A stretch of 64,000 bases of DNA from Bradyrhizobium guangdongense. GTDB lineage: Bacteria; Pseudomonadota; Alphaproteobacteria; Rhizobiales; Xanthobacteraceae. The stretch spans positions 1,240,001 to 1,304,000 of the forward strand of contig NZ_CP030051.1 in NCBI RefSeq assembly GCF_004114975.1, written 5' to 3'. Made by a program: the position numbers and the translations under genes. Shown in pieces: positions 53,115 to 61,978 of this stretch (within the stretch, counting starts at the first letter, position 1; each line of letters opens with the position of its first letter). Below the pieces are notes generated by a model. The model did no database searches. It was not told the origin of the DNA and was given only the letters and a program-made list of their open reading frames with translations.

Positions 53115-54812
53115 TCAGAAGCCCATCGACTTCTTTAGATCCTGATCGATCCAAGCGCGCGCCCAGACCGGCGCATCACGCCGAGCGGAGACCGAAATCT
53201 CACCATAGTAATTCTTGACCCACGGCCACCATACCGTGAACGAGCGCGGCCTGGGCAGAAACAGGAATGGCGCTCGCGCGGTCATCTCATTGGTGAGCGC
53301 GGCGACGCCCTTCTTGACCTTGTCCGGGTCCCTCTCCTGCTGGATGGTGTCGAGTGCCGCATCGACCTTCGGGTCGTTGACGCGGGCCGAATTCCAGACG
53401 GAAGAGGACCGGTACAGTTTCTCGATTGAGGCCGTCGGATTGCTCATGCCTGCGAAATGCCAATAGCCGGGGCCGTGCTTGCCGGTGGTCATCAGACTGA
53501 GAAACGCTCCATACTCCTTTGGCTCGATGGTCATCTTTACGCCGATTGCCGACAGATATCCGGCTACAATCTGCGCTTTCTTTAGCTGCTCAGGGAAGCT
53601 CGGAACCTGTGCCTTGAACTCGAAACCATTCGCAAGACCCGCTTCGGCGAGGAGCTTCTTGGCCTTGGCCGGATCGTACTGGAGAACCTCCCGGGCATCG
53701 TTCGGCATCTTTTCGGGCGGCGTGAAATAGCCTTCCCAAGTTTCGTCCATCGGCAGGTGCGGAAAGTCGGCGTGGCCGCCATAGATCTGCTTCGAGATGG
53801 CGGCCCGGTCGACCGCGAGATTCAAGGCGAGACGCACCTTCGGGTTGTCGAAGGGTGGTGCATCGACCCGCATTGCCAGTGCCTCACCCGCATAGTCGGG
53901 GTGTTCGATGACTTTGATTTTATCTTGGATCGGCGCCAGTGACTTGAGTTCGTCCCAGTTGATATTCGCCATGACATCGATCTTGCCGGTGCGGAAGGCG
54001 GCTAGGCGTGTCTGTGAATCCCCGATCGTCCGCATCACAAGGTTATCGACGAATGGGATCTTGTAAGGTTTGCCGTCGATCGTCTCGCGGTCCCAGTACT
54101 CCTTGTTAGCCTGATAATCCCCGAAGGCCCCGGCCTCATACCGCGTCAACCGGAAGGGACCCGTGCCGCAGGCATTCTGCCAGTTGCCAGCACCGCCGTT
54201 AGGGGCCTCCGTGATCTCTTTGGGATAGATGCCGGCGTAATAGCCGTAGCCGAGGCGGTACTTCCACTCCGAGTTGTACTCCTTCAGGAAGAAGGTCACC
54301 TGGTGCGGTCCCGTCTCCTCGGCCCTGTCGATGAAGGAAAAATAGACTTTGTTCGCCTTCGGACTAGCGACGAGACGGTTATACGCGAACACGACGTCTT
54401 TGGCGGTAAAGTCGCGCGCTTCCATGATGCCTTTGCAGGCCTGCCATTTCACGTTCTTGCGCAGGTTGATAACGATCGAGAGCGGTTTGTCGACGACCTC
54501 CCAGCTCTCTGCGAGTTCGCCGCGCAGCACGTCGTCGCTGAGCCAGGCCTCGCTGAAAAAGTTGTTCTTCCCGCCGCCACGTACGCCTTTGCTTAGATCG
54601 CCCACCATCAACTGCTCCATGTAGGGCCCAGCATCGATAGAGACCTTCCAGTTCCAGTCGGCGGGATCCCACGACAACGCCGCAATCCCCGGGGAGTAAG
54701 GAACGATGGTCAGCGTGCCACCGTATTTGGGTTCCTGGGCGCTCACGGCTTGGGTCGCAATCACAGTCCCGAGCGCGATAACCGCCATAGTTCCGAGATG
54801 TCGGCCTACCAT
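53115..54812 (-). CDS. Family 5 extracellular solute-binding protein
   Basis: A 565-residue secreted binding protein with signal peptide MVGRHLGTMAVIALGTVIATQ ending near AVSAQ. The SBP_bac_5 pattern is clear: VINLRKNVKWQACKGIMEAR, VVFAYNRL, TGPFRLTRYEAGAFGDYQAN and LALNLAVDRAAISKQIYGG. Family 5 proteins bind peptides, nickel or other oligomers; in catabolic islands they sometimes bring in oligomeric aromatic or glycol substrates. The ligand here is unknown. It lies between the ATPases and the permeases, an unusual order for Dpp systems. Confidence 0.92.
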   Translation of the reverse strand: MVGRHLGTMAVIALGTVIATQAVSAQEPKYGGTLTIVPYSPGIAALSWDPADWNWKVSIDAGPYMEQLMVGDLSKGVRGGGKNNFFSEAWLSDDVLRGELAESWEVVDKPLSIVINLRKNVKWQACKGIMEARDFTAKDVVFAYNRLVASPKANKVYFSFIDRAEETGPHQVTFFLKEYNSEWKYRLGYGYYAGIYPKEITEAPNGGAGNWQNACGTGPFRLTRYEAGAFGDYQANKEYWDRETIDGKPYKIPFVDNLVMRTIGDSQTRLAAFRTGKIDVMANINWDELKSLAPIQDKIKVIEHPDYAGEALAMRVDAPPFDNPKVRLALNLAVDRAAISKQIYGGHADFPHLPMDETWEGYFTPPEKMPNDAREVLQYDPAKAKKLLAEAGLANGFEFKAQVPSFPEQLKKAQIVAGYLSAIGVKMTIEPKEYGAFLSLMTTGKHGPGYWHFAGMSNPTASIEKLYRSSSVWNSARVNDPKVDAALDTIQQERDPDKVKKGVAALTNEMTARAPFLFLPRPRSFTVWWPWVKNYYGEISVSARRDAPVWARAWIDQDLKKSMGF

Positions 54813-54845
54813 TCCTTGCTCCTCCTTAGTGTTATGGTTTTTCGC

Positions 54846-55748
54846 TCAATTGCGCACTATTCCGCGTGGATCGAGAAGATCGCGGAGAGAGTCTCCGAAG
54901 ATGTTCACGCAAAAAACGATCAGAGTTATCGCGAGGCCAGGGGCCGCGACCATCCAGACGTTCTCGAACATGTAAGGGCGGGCATCGCTCAGCATACGGC
55001 CCCACGCGGGTGCGGGCGGTGGCACACCAAGACCAAGGAAGCTGAGACTCGATTCGGCCAGGATCACGCCGCCGAGGCGCGTGGTGTAAAGCACGATGAG
55101 GGGCGCGGCGATCGTCGGCAGGATGTGCCGGAGAATAATGTGCCAGTTACCGGCGCCGAAGGAATGGCCCGCCTGCACGTACAGTTGCTCGCGCGCCGAC
55201 AGGACCGCGCCGCGTACGATGCGCGAACCGGCAACGCCGTAGAGGATGCCGAGGAGGGCGATGATCTGCACGATCCCGGGGCCGAGAACCGCGACGCCCG
55301 CGATCAGCACGATTAGGTCGGGAAAGCTCTGCCAGGTATCGACGAACCGCTGAACCAGGGCATCGAGACGTCCGCCGAAATACCCGGACAGAACCCCGAG
55401 CGTGACCGATAGGGCGAGCGATAGCAGCGCGGCGGTGATACAGACGATAACGGAAGTACGGGCTCCATAGATGATGCGGCTGAGGATGTCGCGTCCGAGT
55501 TCGTCTGTGCCGAGGTGGTGCGACCAGGACGGCCCTTGCATCAGCGATGTAAGGTCGATCGCGTCGAAGTCGTACGGTGCGATCCAAGGTGCCAAGAGTG
55601 CGCAGACCACGATCGCGGCGAGAAGGCCGGCGCAAACCGTTCCGAGGATATCCTGCTTAAAAAGGCGACTGAAGAAAGTCCTGACGGGTGCTGCCCAAGC
55701 GCCTCGCCCGGGACCTGTTTCGATCTTCAGAGGTGACTCGATAGTCAT
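54846..55748 (-). CDS. ABC importer permease, DppC-like
   Basis: A 300-residue permease of the OppC/DppC type: an N-terminal helix from about 28, HHLGTDELGRDILSRIIYGARTS, and the EAA-like loop REQLYVQAGHSFGAGNWHIILRHILP near residue 195. It follows the DppB-like gene by four bases and is 33 bases before the binding-protein gene. Confidence 0.93.
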   Translation of the reverse strand: MTIESPLKIETGPGRGAWAAPVRTFFSRLFKQDILGTVCAGLLAAIVVCALLAPWIAPYDFDAIDLTSLMQGPSWSHHLGTDELGRDILSRIIYGARTSVIVCITAALLSLALSVTLGVLSGYFGGRLDALVQRFVDTWQSFPDLIVLIAGVAVLGPGIVQIIALLGILYGVAGSRIVRGAVLSAREQLYVQAGHSFGAGNWHIILRHILPTIAAPLIVLYTTRLGGVILAESSLSFLGLGVPPPAPAWGRMLSDARPYMFENVWMVAAPGLAITLIVFCVNIFGDSLRDLLDPRGIVRN

Positions 55749-55752
55749 GCGT

Positions 55753-56709
55753 TCAGCCCTGACGAATCTTGGGATCTAGGAGGGCGTAGCTGATGTCGAC
55801 GAGCAGGTTGATCGTCATTACGCCGACGCCCACGAGAAGAAAGATGCCCGTAATGACCGGATAGTCCCGCTGCGACACCGCCATCAGGAGTAGTTGGCCC
55901 ATACCGGAGATCACGAAGATCTGCTCAATCACGACCGCGCCACCGATCAGCAGGGGCAACTGCAACCCGACGATGGTTATGACCGGCAGAAGCGCGTTTT
56001 TGAGGACATGGCGCAGGACGACCGTCCGCTCGTCGAGACCCTTGCTCCAAGCTGTACGGACATAATCCTGGCGCATGACTTCGAGGACCATGGTGCGGGT
56101 CATCCGCATCGTCACTCCCGACAAGGCGATGCCGAGGACGATGGCGGGCGGCACCATCTGGCGGAGGCTAAGGAGGGGATCGTCGGTCAGCCGAACATAT
56201 TGCACGGTCGGAGCGATCCCCCAGAGCATCGCCGGCACGACCACCACTAATGTCCCGAGCCAAAAAGGCGGGACGGACAGGGCCGTGATGGCAAAGACAC
56301 GGCCGAGATAATCGACCGGCTTGTTTTGCCGGATCGCCGAGATGATCCCGACGGGCAGCGCGATCAAGAGCGCGAATATCATGGCCAGCACGCCTAGATA
56401 CAGAGTAATCGGCATGCGCTCGGCGACGAGGCGGGTGACGCTATCTCCCGTCCAAAGCGAGCGACCGAAATCTCCGTGGAACACAATCGAGCTGATCCAG
56501 TGCCAATATTGTACAAGGACCGGCTGATCGAGCCCGAGTGCCTTGATAAGATCTTCGCGGGTCTGGACGCTGGCCGAGATGTCGTTCTGCGACATCATCA
56601 TGTCGATCGTGTTTCCCGGTATCAGGCGAATGGCCGAGAACACAATAACGCTCGCTAACAGGAACGTCGGCACAAGGGCGACAAGGCGACGAATTAGATA
56701 TCTCAGCAT
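55753..56709 (-). CDS. ABC importer permease, DppB-like
   Basis: Started at ATG 56709 (MLRYLIRRLVALVPTFL), the usual DppB beginning; ATG 56721 is an alternative and neither has a strong ribosome site. The 318-residue protein has six spans and the EAA loop LEVMRQDYVRTAWSKGLDER with LKNALLPVITIVGLQ near residue 225. It is the first gene of the importer operon; the divergent FAD oxidase gene starts 371 bases away, with two operators between. Confidence 0.92.
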   Translation of the reverse strand: MLRYLIRRLVALVPTFLLASVIVFSAIRLIPGNTIDMMMSQNDISASVQTREDLIKALGLDQPVLVQYWHWISSIVFHGDFGRSLWTGDSVTRLVAERMPITLYLGVLAMIFALLIALPVGIISAIRQNKPVDYLGRVFAITALSVPPFWLGTLVVVVPAMLWGIAPTVQYVRLTDDPLLSLRQMVPPAIVLGIALSGVTMRMTRTMVLEVMRQDYVRTAWSKGLDERTVVLRHVLKNALLPVITIVGLQLPLLIGGAVVIEQIFVISGMGQLLLMAVSQRDYPVITGIFLLVGVGVMTINLLVDISYALLDPKIRQG

Positions 56710-56871
56710 GACGCGGTCCATTGGAGGGCGCGCTCACCATGCAGATTGGCTTGGTCCGACAGCACCACGCTCTTGTCCCTCTCTATGTGAAAAAGGCCGC
56801 TGAACGCCCGCTCATCAAAAAATGAGGTGAGTTCTCTATTTGCAGATCAGTTGCAATCTGGCACATCCAAT

Positions 56872-56884
56872 CTGGTCATACCAT
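56872..56884. promoter_or_regulatory. FadR/PdhR-type operator 6
   Basis: CTGGT-CAT-ACCAT, one mismatch from a palindrome, 163 bases upstream of the DppB-like gene start. It belongs to the same operator series. Confidence 0.62.
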
Positions 56885-56980
56885 TCAAGCGTGCTCTTGG
56901 CGGCGGTGTCAAGGCGAATGTTGTCGCGGTGGCGTAGCTCCGGGGTGCTTATCTACTCCGAGAACCATTGACCGACCGAA

Positions 56981-57007
56981 TTGGATATGCCAATTTGGTC
57001 GAACCAG
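56981..57007. promoter_or_regulatory. Paired FadR/PdhR-type operators 7
   Basis: TTGGT-CGA-ACCAG at 56995-57007 and a weaker TTGGATATGCCAA at 56981-56993 stand next to each other, 14 bases start to start, 74 bases before the FAD oxidase gene. A tandem arrangement suggests cooperative binding. The rest of 56722-57080 shows no gene. Confidence 0.66.
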
Positions 57008-57080
57008 ATCGCGATGTCTACCAAAACGCATGCGCACCTGGATGGTTGATTTACGTCGAAAATCTCGAAGGAGAAGCGCT

Positions 57081-58733
57081 GTGGCGAAGGAAAAGAGTGG
57101 CTACTACGGCCAGCGAAGGAAGTTCTGGTCGTGGGGATATGAAGGTGAAGCTAATTCCAAGGACGAAATCCGAACCATGCGAGACCGCGTGGAGCAGCGG
57201 CTTGGAATTAAAGACATCGAAATTCTGTCAGACCCGACTCTGGACGAGATTGAACTTTATGCGTCGCGCATAAAGATCCCGCGAACGCTGGAGGATTTCT
57301 GTACCTCGGAAAAATGGGACAGAATTGTTCATACGTACGGTAAGGGTTTCAAGGACATGACCCTTATCTACCGGCGCGATTTCAAGAAGGCTCCGGACGT
57401 CGTGGCCTATCCGCGCGACGAAGAAGACATCGCTGCCATCTTCGACTGGTGCGGGGAAAATAGTTATGCATGCATCCCGTATGGCGGCGGATCGAGCGTC
57501 ACCGGCGGCTTCTGGGGTCCCGAGCGCGACGCCTTTCCCGGGGTCGTCGTAATCGACTTGGGCAACCTCAACAAGATTCTCGAAGTCGACCCCGTGTCGC
57601 GCTGCGCGCGGATCCAGGCGGGCATTCTCGGTCCGGCTCTGGAAGAACAACTGAAGCCGCATGGCCTCACCTTGCGCCATATTCCGCAATCGTGGGAATT
57701 CTCATCGCTGGGCGGTTGGATCGCAACCCGCTCGTCCGGTCACTATGCGACCCATCTCACGCATATTGACGACATGGTGGAAAGCCTGCGCGTGGTCACC
57801 CCGGCGGGAACGATCCAGAACCGCCGCCTGCCAGGCTCGGGTGCGGGACCCAATCCGGATCGGCTGTTCATCGGGTCTGAGGGCTCGCTGGGCATCATCA
57901 CCGATGCATGGATGCGTCTACAGGGGCGTGTGAAATTCCGTGCGAATGCGTCGATCTCCTTCAAGACGTTCTATCAGGGTGCCAAGGCCGTCCGTCAGAT
58001 CACCCAAGCAGGACTGTTCCCGGCGAACTGTCGCTATCTGGACGAGCAGGACGCCAAATTCTACGGCGCTGGAGACGGCACCGATTCGGTCCTGTTGCTG
58101 GGCTTCGAATCCGCCGACCATCCGGTGGACGCGTGGCTGGAGCGTAGTCTCGAAATCTGCAAGGACTTCGGTGGCGTCGTGAAGCAACAGGCGGGAACTG
58201 CGGACAACGCGCTGGAGACCAGCCGTAGCGGGCCGCAGGGTAACTGGCGGCACCAGTTCAGATATCTGCCCCGGTTGATGCATACGCGCGCAGCGATGGG
58301 AATCGTCAGCTTCACGTTCGAAACTGCCTACACTTGGGATCGGTTCGAAGAAGTCGATACCGAGATCATGCGTCGCATCCGGAAGGCCCAGAAGGAAAAT
58401 CTTGGCGGCGGCATCGTCTGCCGCAGGTTCTCCTTCCTGTATCCGGACGGCCCGGCTCCTTACTATTCGATCATGGCTCCTTCGACGCACGCCAACAGCC
58501 TTGAAGCCTATAAGATGCTCCACGACGTTGCGTCGGACGCGCTAATCGAACTCGGCGCAACCATCACGCACCACCATGCTGTCGGAAAATCGTTCCGTCC
58601 TTGGTACGACAAGGAAGTCGATCCGTTGTTCCGCCGTGTGCTGGCAGCCGCCAAGACCGAACTGGACCCGAAGTGGATGTTGAACCCTGGGCTGATCGTT
58701 GACAAGCCAGCAGGGCTCAAGATCGTCGGATAG
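57081..58733 (+). CDS. FAD-binding oxidoreductase (VAO/AGPS-like)
   Basis: Start at GTG 57081, seven bases after AAGGAG; the longer frame from 57030 is not supported. The 550-residue protein is a vanillyl-alcohol-oxidase/PCMH-family flavoprotein: CIPYGGGSSVTGGFWGPE near residue 133 and SSLGGWIATRSSGHYATHLTHI near 212 hold FAD, and the C-terminal half ends KWMLNPGLIVDKPAGLK, close to alkylglycerone-phosphate synthase relatives. Substrates of this group include aromatic alcohols and hydroxy acids; none is certain here. It stands first in the operon with the GST and dioxygenase genes and is divergent from the importer. Confidence 0.88.
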   Translation: MAKEKSGYYGQRRKFWSWGYEGEANSKDEIRTMRDRVEQRLGIKDIEILSDPTLDEIELYASRIKIPRTLEDFCTSEKWDRIVHTYGKGFKDMTLIYRRDFKKAPDVVAYPRDEEDIAAIFDWCGENSYACIPYGGGSSVTGGFWGPERDAFPGVVVIDLGNLNKILEVDPVSRCARIQAGILGPALEEQLKPHGLTLRHIPQSWEFSSLGGWIATRSSGHYATHLTHIDDMVESLRVVTPAGTIQNRRLPGSGAGPNPDRLFIGSEGSLGIITDAWMRLQGRVKFRANASISFKTFYQGAKAVRQITQAGLFPANCRYLDEQDAKFYGAGDGTDSVLLLGFESADHPVDAWLERSLEICKDFGGVVKQQAGTADNALETSRSGPQGNWRHQFRYLPRLMHTRAAMGIVSFTFETAYTWDRFEEVDTEIMRRIRKAQKENLGGGIVCRRFSFLYPDGPAPYYSIMAPSTHANSLEAYKMLHDVASDALIELGATITHHHAVGKSFRPWYDKEVDPLFRRVLAAAKTELDPKWMLNPGLIVDKPAGLKIVG

Positions 58734-58745
58734 GAGTCCTCTGCG

Positions 58746-59426
58746 ATGATTGATCTATACTTCTGGCCAACCCCGAACGGGTATAAAGCAGCCATAATGC
58801 TGGCAGAGTTGGACTTGGAGTATCGTGTAGTTCCGGTTGATATAACGGCAGGTGAGCAGTTTCATCCGGAATTTCTGAAGATCAATCCAAATAACAAAGT
58901 GCCGGCCATCGTGGATCACGATGGCCCGCACAACAAGCCATATGCAGTTTTTGAATCCGCGGTCGTTCTTATCTATCTCGCGGAAAAGTCCGGTAGATTT
59001 CTCTCTCAGGATCCTGAAAAGCGCTACGATACGCTAAAGTGGCTTGTATTTCAGAATACGACGATGGGTCCAATGCTGGGCCAAGCGCACCACTTCATGG
59101 TGTATGCGACTGAGAAGATCGATTACGCGATCGAACGTTATGATCGGGAAGTTGGTCGAATATACAACATTCTCGAGAAGCGCCTTGGCGAATTTGAATA
59201 TCTCGCCGGCGAGTATTCCATCGCTGACATCAGCACATTCCCTTGGGTTCGCACGCGAAAGCTGCATCGACGTGACTTGTCGGAGTACCCGAACATTGAT
59301 CGATGGTACCAGGCGATCAAAGACCGTCCGGGGGTTAGGGCGGGCATAAATACGTTGTCCGACAGCAAACAATGGGAAGCGAAGCCGGGCACCGAGGCCT
59401 GGAAGAATATGTTCGGAAAGAACTGA
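58746..59426 (+). CDS. Glutathione S-transferase family protein
   Basis: A 226-residue GST. The thioredoxin-like N-terminal domain begins DLYFWPTPNGYKAAIMLAEL and holds the glutathione-binding stretch NPNNKVPAIVD and FESAVVLIYLAEK; the helical C-terminal domain follows from residue 92 (YLAGEYSIADISTFPWV is its N-capping motif). It is closest in layout to the YfcG/Ure2p-like Nu class. In catabolic islands such enzymes cleave or isomerise intermediates with glutathione. The local glutathione reductase gene fits. The gene is AT-richer than the flavoprotein gene before it, suggesting separate origins. Confidence 0.9.
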   Translation: MIDLYFWPTPNGYKAAIMLAELDLEYRVVPVDITAGEQFHPEFLKINPNNKVPAIVDHDGPHNKPYAVFESAVVLIYLAEKSGRFLSQDPEKRYDTLKWLVFQNTTMGPMLGQAHHFMVYATEKIDYAIERYDREVGRIYNILEKRLGEFEYLAGEYSIADISTFPWVRTRKLHRRDLSEYPNIDRWYQAIKDRPGVRAGINTLSDSKQWEAKPGTEAWKNMFGKN

Positions 59427-59461
59427 AGTTCGCAACAATCCAAAAGCGAGCGTCGACTCGA

Positions 59462-59803
59462 ATGACTAACTGGGTAAAAGCCGCTCTTACGAAAGATGTG
59501 TCGGATGACAGCATTCAGCAGCTCAATATCAACGGATGCAAAGTTGCGCTCTACCGCTGCGGCGAAGAGTATTTTGCCACGTCTGACGTTTGTACTCATG
59601 CCTATGCACTTCTGTCCGACGGTTGGCTCGATGGTTACGAGATCGAGTGCCCGCTTCATGGCGCCCGCTTCGATGTTCGAACGGGCGCGGCGTTGACCTC
59701 ACCAGCAGAAACGGCCCTGGCAACCTATCCTGTTCGTGTCGCCGGTGATGCTGTGGAAATCGATGTCACCTCGGCACCGTCTAATCCCGACGCGTCAACC
59801 TAA
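59462..59803 (+). CDS. Rieske-type ferredoxin component of the dioxygenase
   Basis: The 113-residue protein starts at ATG 59462; the frame is open further upstream but overlaps the GST gene. A Rieske cluster is clear: CTHAYALLSDG and CPLHGARFDVRTG supply the C-x-H and C-x2-H ligands near residues 44-46 and 64-67. It would shuttle electrons from the reductase (61979) to the oxygenase (59907). Small Rieske ferredoxins of this kind are found in three-component dioxygenases. A strong hairpin lies in the gap before the alpha subunit gene. Confidence 0.92.
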   Translation: MTNWVKAALTKDVSDDSIQQLNINGCKVALYRCGEEYFATSDVCTHAYALLSDGWLDGYEIECPLHGARFDVRTGAALTSPAETALATYPVRVAGDAVEIDVTSAPSNPDAST

Positions 59804-59814
59804 CTTAACGGCAA

Positions 59815-59850
59815 GGGGGGCGACGATGTCGCCATTTTGTGTGACGCCCC
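59815..59850 (+). terminator. Nested intercistronic hairpin between ferredoxin and dioxygenase genes
   Basis: GGCGAC, loop GAT, GTCGCC at 59819-59833 is followed by ATTTTGT, a terminator-like form. It also sits inside a wider pairing of GGGGGCG with CGCCCCC. As it lies inside an operon it may attenuate or protect mRNA so that ferredoxin is made in a different ratio from the oxygenase. Confidence 0.5.
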
Positions 59851-59906
59851 CATCTCGTCCGAAATAGCCGCTCCGCTTTGCTACAAGAAAAATAGAGGAG
59901 GTCGAA

Positions 59907-61322
59907 TTGACCAGCTTCAGGTCGGAAGTACCCAGCCCTGTGAGGCCGAGCGACGGTGGTGTCAGAGGTGGGCCAATCACACCCGAAATGGTTTCGAAGC
60001 TGCTGGACGATCGACCCGATGACGGAATATTTCGGGTAGATCGGACGGTGTTCACCGACCAGGATATTTTTGAGCGCGAACTTACTCACGTTTTCGAGGG
60101 GACTTGGGTTTTCGTCGGGCTGGAAAGTCAGTTACGCAAGCCGAATGACTTCGTGACGACGTACATCGGGCGCCACCCCGTCCTGATTACAAAGGACGGG
60201 ACTGGAGAAATTCGATGCTTCTTTAACACCTGTCGCCACCGCGGGGCGATCGTTTGCCCCTTTAAGAAGGGCAATCAGAAATTCCATGTTTGTCGCTATC
60301 ATGGGTGGTCGTACGATAGTGCCGGCAAGAATGTTTCGATGACCGATGAGAAGGATGGCCAGTATCCGCCGTCCTTTCTTGCGGATGATCATGGCCTCAA
60401 GCCTGTTCCCAAGATTGCAAGCTATCGAGGGCTTCTGTTTGCAAGCGTGTCGCCCGACGTGCCGACGCTAGAGGAGCATCTTGGTGACGCGCGCGCGTTT
60501 ATCGATCTCGTTGTCGATCAGGGCATCGAAGGGCTGGAGTTCGTTGACGGAAACGTAAGCTACACGTTCGACGCCAATTGGAAGCTTCAGTTCGAGAACG
60601 GGCTTGATTATTACCACTTCGCTTCAACGCACAGTTCGTATATCGACGTTCTCAAGAAGCGTGAAGTGCGGAGAGGACCGCTAGAAGTAAAGCCGTGGAA
60701 TCCGACAGAGACCGACCCCGACGCGCAAGGAAGCTTCAGCCTGGCGAGGGGGCACGCGATGATGTGGTCCATTCATGCGTCAAGGGTTTATAAGCTCCGC
60801 CCTCTCAATCAGGATGGCAAACTTCTGTCGACGGTTCAGGGGCAGACTCGGGAAGACAAGCTCAAGTGGATGTTTCGTCAGCGCAATCTCACGATTTATC
60901 CTAACCTGCAGATCGTTGATATCGGCACGCTGCAGTTGCGGACGTGGCGGCCATTGGCTCCGGACAAGACGGAGATTACGTCTCACTGTCTTGCCCCAGT
61001 TGGTGAAAGTGACGAGGCGCGCCGCGTTCGCATCCGTCTGTATGAGGATTTCTTCAATCCGAGCGGTCTTGCGACGTCCGACGACAACGTCATGTACGAG
61101 CTTTGCCAGACCGGCTACGGAGCTCGTTTCGCTGGTCCTACGCAGGGGTATGCGCGAGGCTTGAGGCCGAAGTCCGGCGAGGCACTCAACTACTCTTCCG
61201 AATTGCAGGTTTCACCTGATCGGTGGACCTATGGAGCGCCCCTGTTCGGCGATGAGACATGCTTTCATTCCGGTTACCGGGAATGGCTGCGCCTTATGAC
61301 TCGTGATCCCTCGGAAGGCTAG
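59907..61322 (+). CDS. Ring-hydroxylating dioxygenase large subunit (BenA/AndAc-like)
   Basis: Started at TTG 59907, five bases after GAGGAGG; no other start fits as well. The 471-residue alpha subunit has the Rieske motif CRHRGAIVCPF with FHVCRYHGWSYD (about residues 108-140) and the mononuclear iron site ENGLDYYHFASTHSSY near 232. Overall layout (DDRPDDGIFRV, LTHVFEGTWVFV, YRGLLFASVSPDVPTLEEHL) recalls benzoate/anthranilate-type oxygenases. It would add O2 to an aromatic ring to give a cis-diol or catechol. The exact aromatic acid is not fixed by sequence. Confidence 0.93.
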   Translation: MTSFRSEVPSPVRPSDGGVRGGPITPEMVSKLLDDRPDDGIFRVDRTVFTDQDIFERELTHVFEGTWVFVGLESQLRKPNDFVTTYIGRHPVLITKDGTGEIRCFFNTCRHRGAIVCPFKKGNQKFHVCRYHGWSYDSAGKNVSMTDEKDGQYPPSFLADDHGLKPVPKIASYRGLLFASVSPDVPTLEEHLGDARAFIDLVVDQGIEGLEFVDGNVSYTFDANWKLQFENGLDYYHFASTHSSYIDVLKKREVRRGPLEVKPWNPTETDPDAQGSFSLARGHAMMWSIHASRVYKLRPLNQDGKLLSTVQGQTREDKLKWMFRQRNLTIYPNLQIVDIGTLQLRTWRPLAPDKTEITSHCLAPVGESDEARRVRIRLYEDFFNPSGLATSDDNVMYELCQTGYGARFAGPTQGYARGLRPKSGEALNYSSELQVSPDRWTYGAPLFGDETCFHSGYREWLRLMTRDPSEG

Positions 61323-61331
61323 GTTAGCGAC

Positions 61332-61832
61332 ATGTCAGAGGATGATTACCTGAAGATTGCTACTCGCGTTCTCTTCACGGAGGCAAGACTTCTGGATCAG
61401 AAGAAATTCCGCGATTGGGTCAAGCTCTACGCTGACGATGCGATTTTCTGGGTGCCGGCCTGGAAGGACGAGTACGAGACGACGTCCAATCCGAACCGCG
61501 AGCTTTCAATGATATATCATGAGAACTCATATGGGCTGAGTGACCGAATTGACAGGATACAGTCGCGAAAGTCCATCACGGCGATGCCGCTTCCGCGCAC
61601 GGTTCATTCCTATACGAACATCATGGTCGATGCGGCCTCGACGGATTCGATCGAGGGAAATGCCTGCTTCACGGTTCATACGTACGATCCGCGCGCTTGT
61701 AAAAGCCATACCAACTTCGGACGCCTTGAATTTCGGCTGCGCCGTCTTGGAGAGGCTTGGCTGATCGGATTCAAAAAGATTTCCCTTACGAACGATCAAA
61801 TGGCCACTGCGCTCGATTTCTACAGCGTCTAG
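61332..61832 (+). CDS. Ring-hydroxylating dioxygenase small subunit
   Basis: A 166-residue beta subunit of the NTF2-like fold, with FTEARLLDQKKFRDWVKLYADDAIFWVPAW at the start and RLEFRLRRLGEAWLIGFKKISL at the end, both standard. It forms the alpha-3-beta-3 hexamer with the preceding gene's product, which ends nine bases before its ATG. Separate beta genes are present in benzoate-, anthranilate- and biphenyl-type systems. Confidence 0.92.
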   Translation: MSEDDYLKIATRVLFTEARLLDQKKFRDWVKLYADDAIFWVPAWKDEYETTSNPNRELSMIYHENSYGLSDRIDRIQSRKSITAMPLPRTVHSYTNIMVDAASTDSIEGNACFTVHTYDPRACKSHTNFGRLEFRLRRLGEAWLIGFKKISLTNDQMATALDFYSV

Positions 61833-61978
61833 CAAGTGCGTCGCAGATGAATATCAGCAGAATCTGCCAACTAGCCTTCGGCTGAAGGTATTGAATGTGA
61901 GAGTGCTCGGCGCCTGTCAACGGCGGATAAGGAGGACGGGCGCGCCGAATGTGCCCTTCCCCTACAGGGAGCGCTAAA

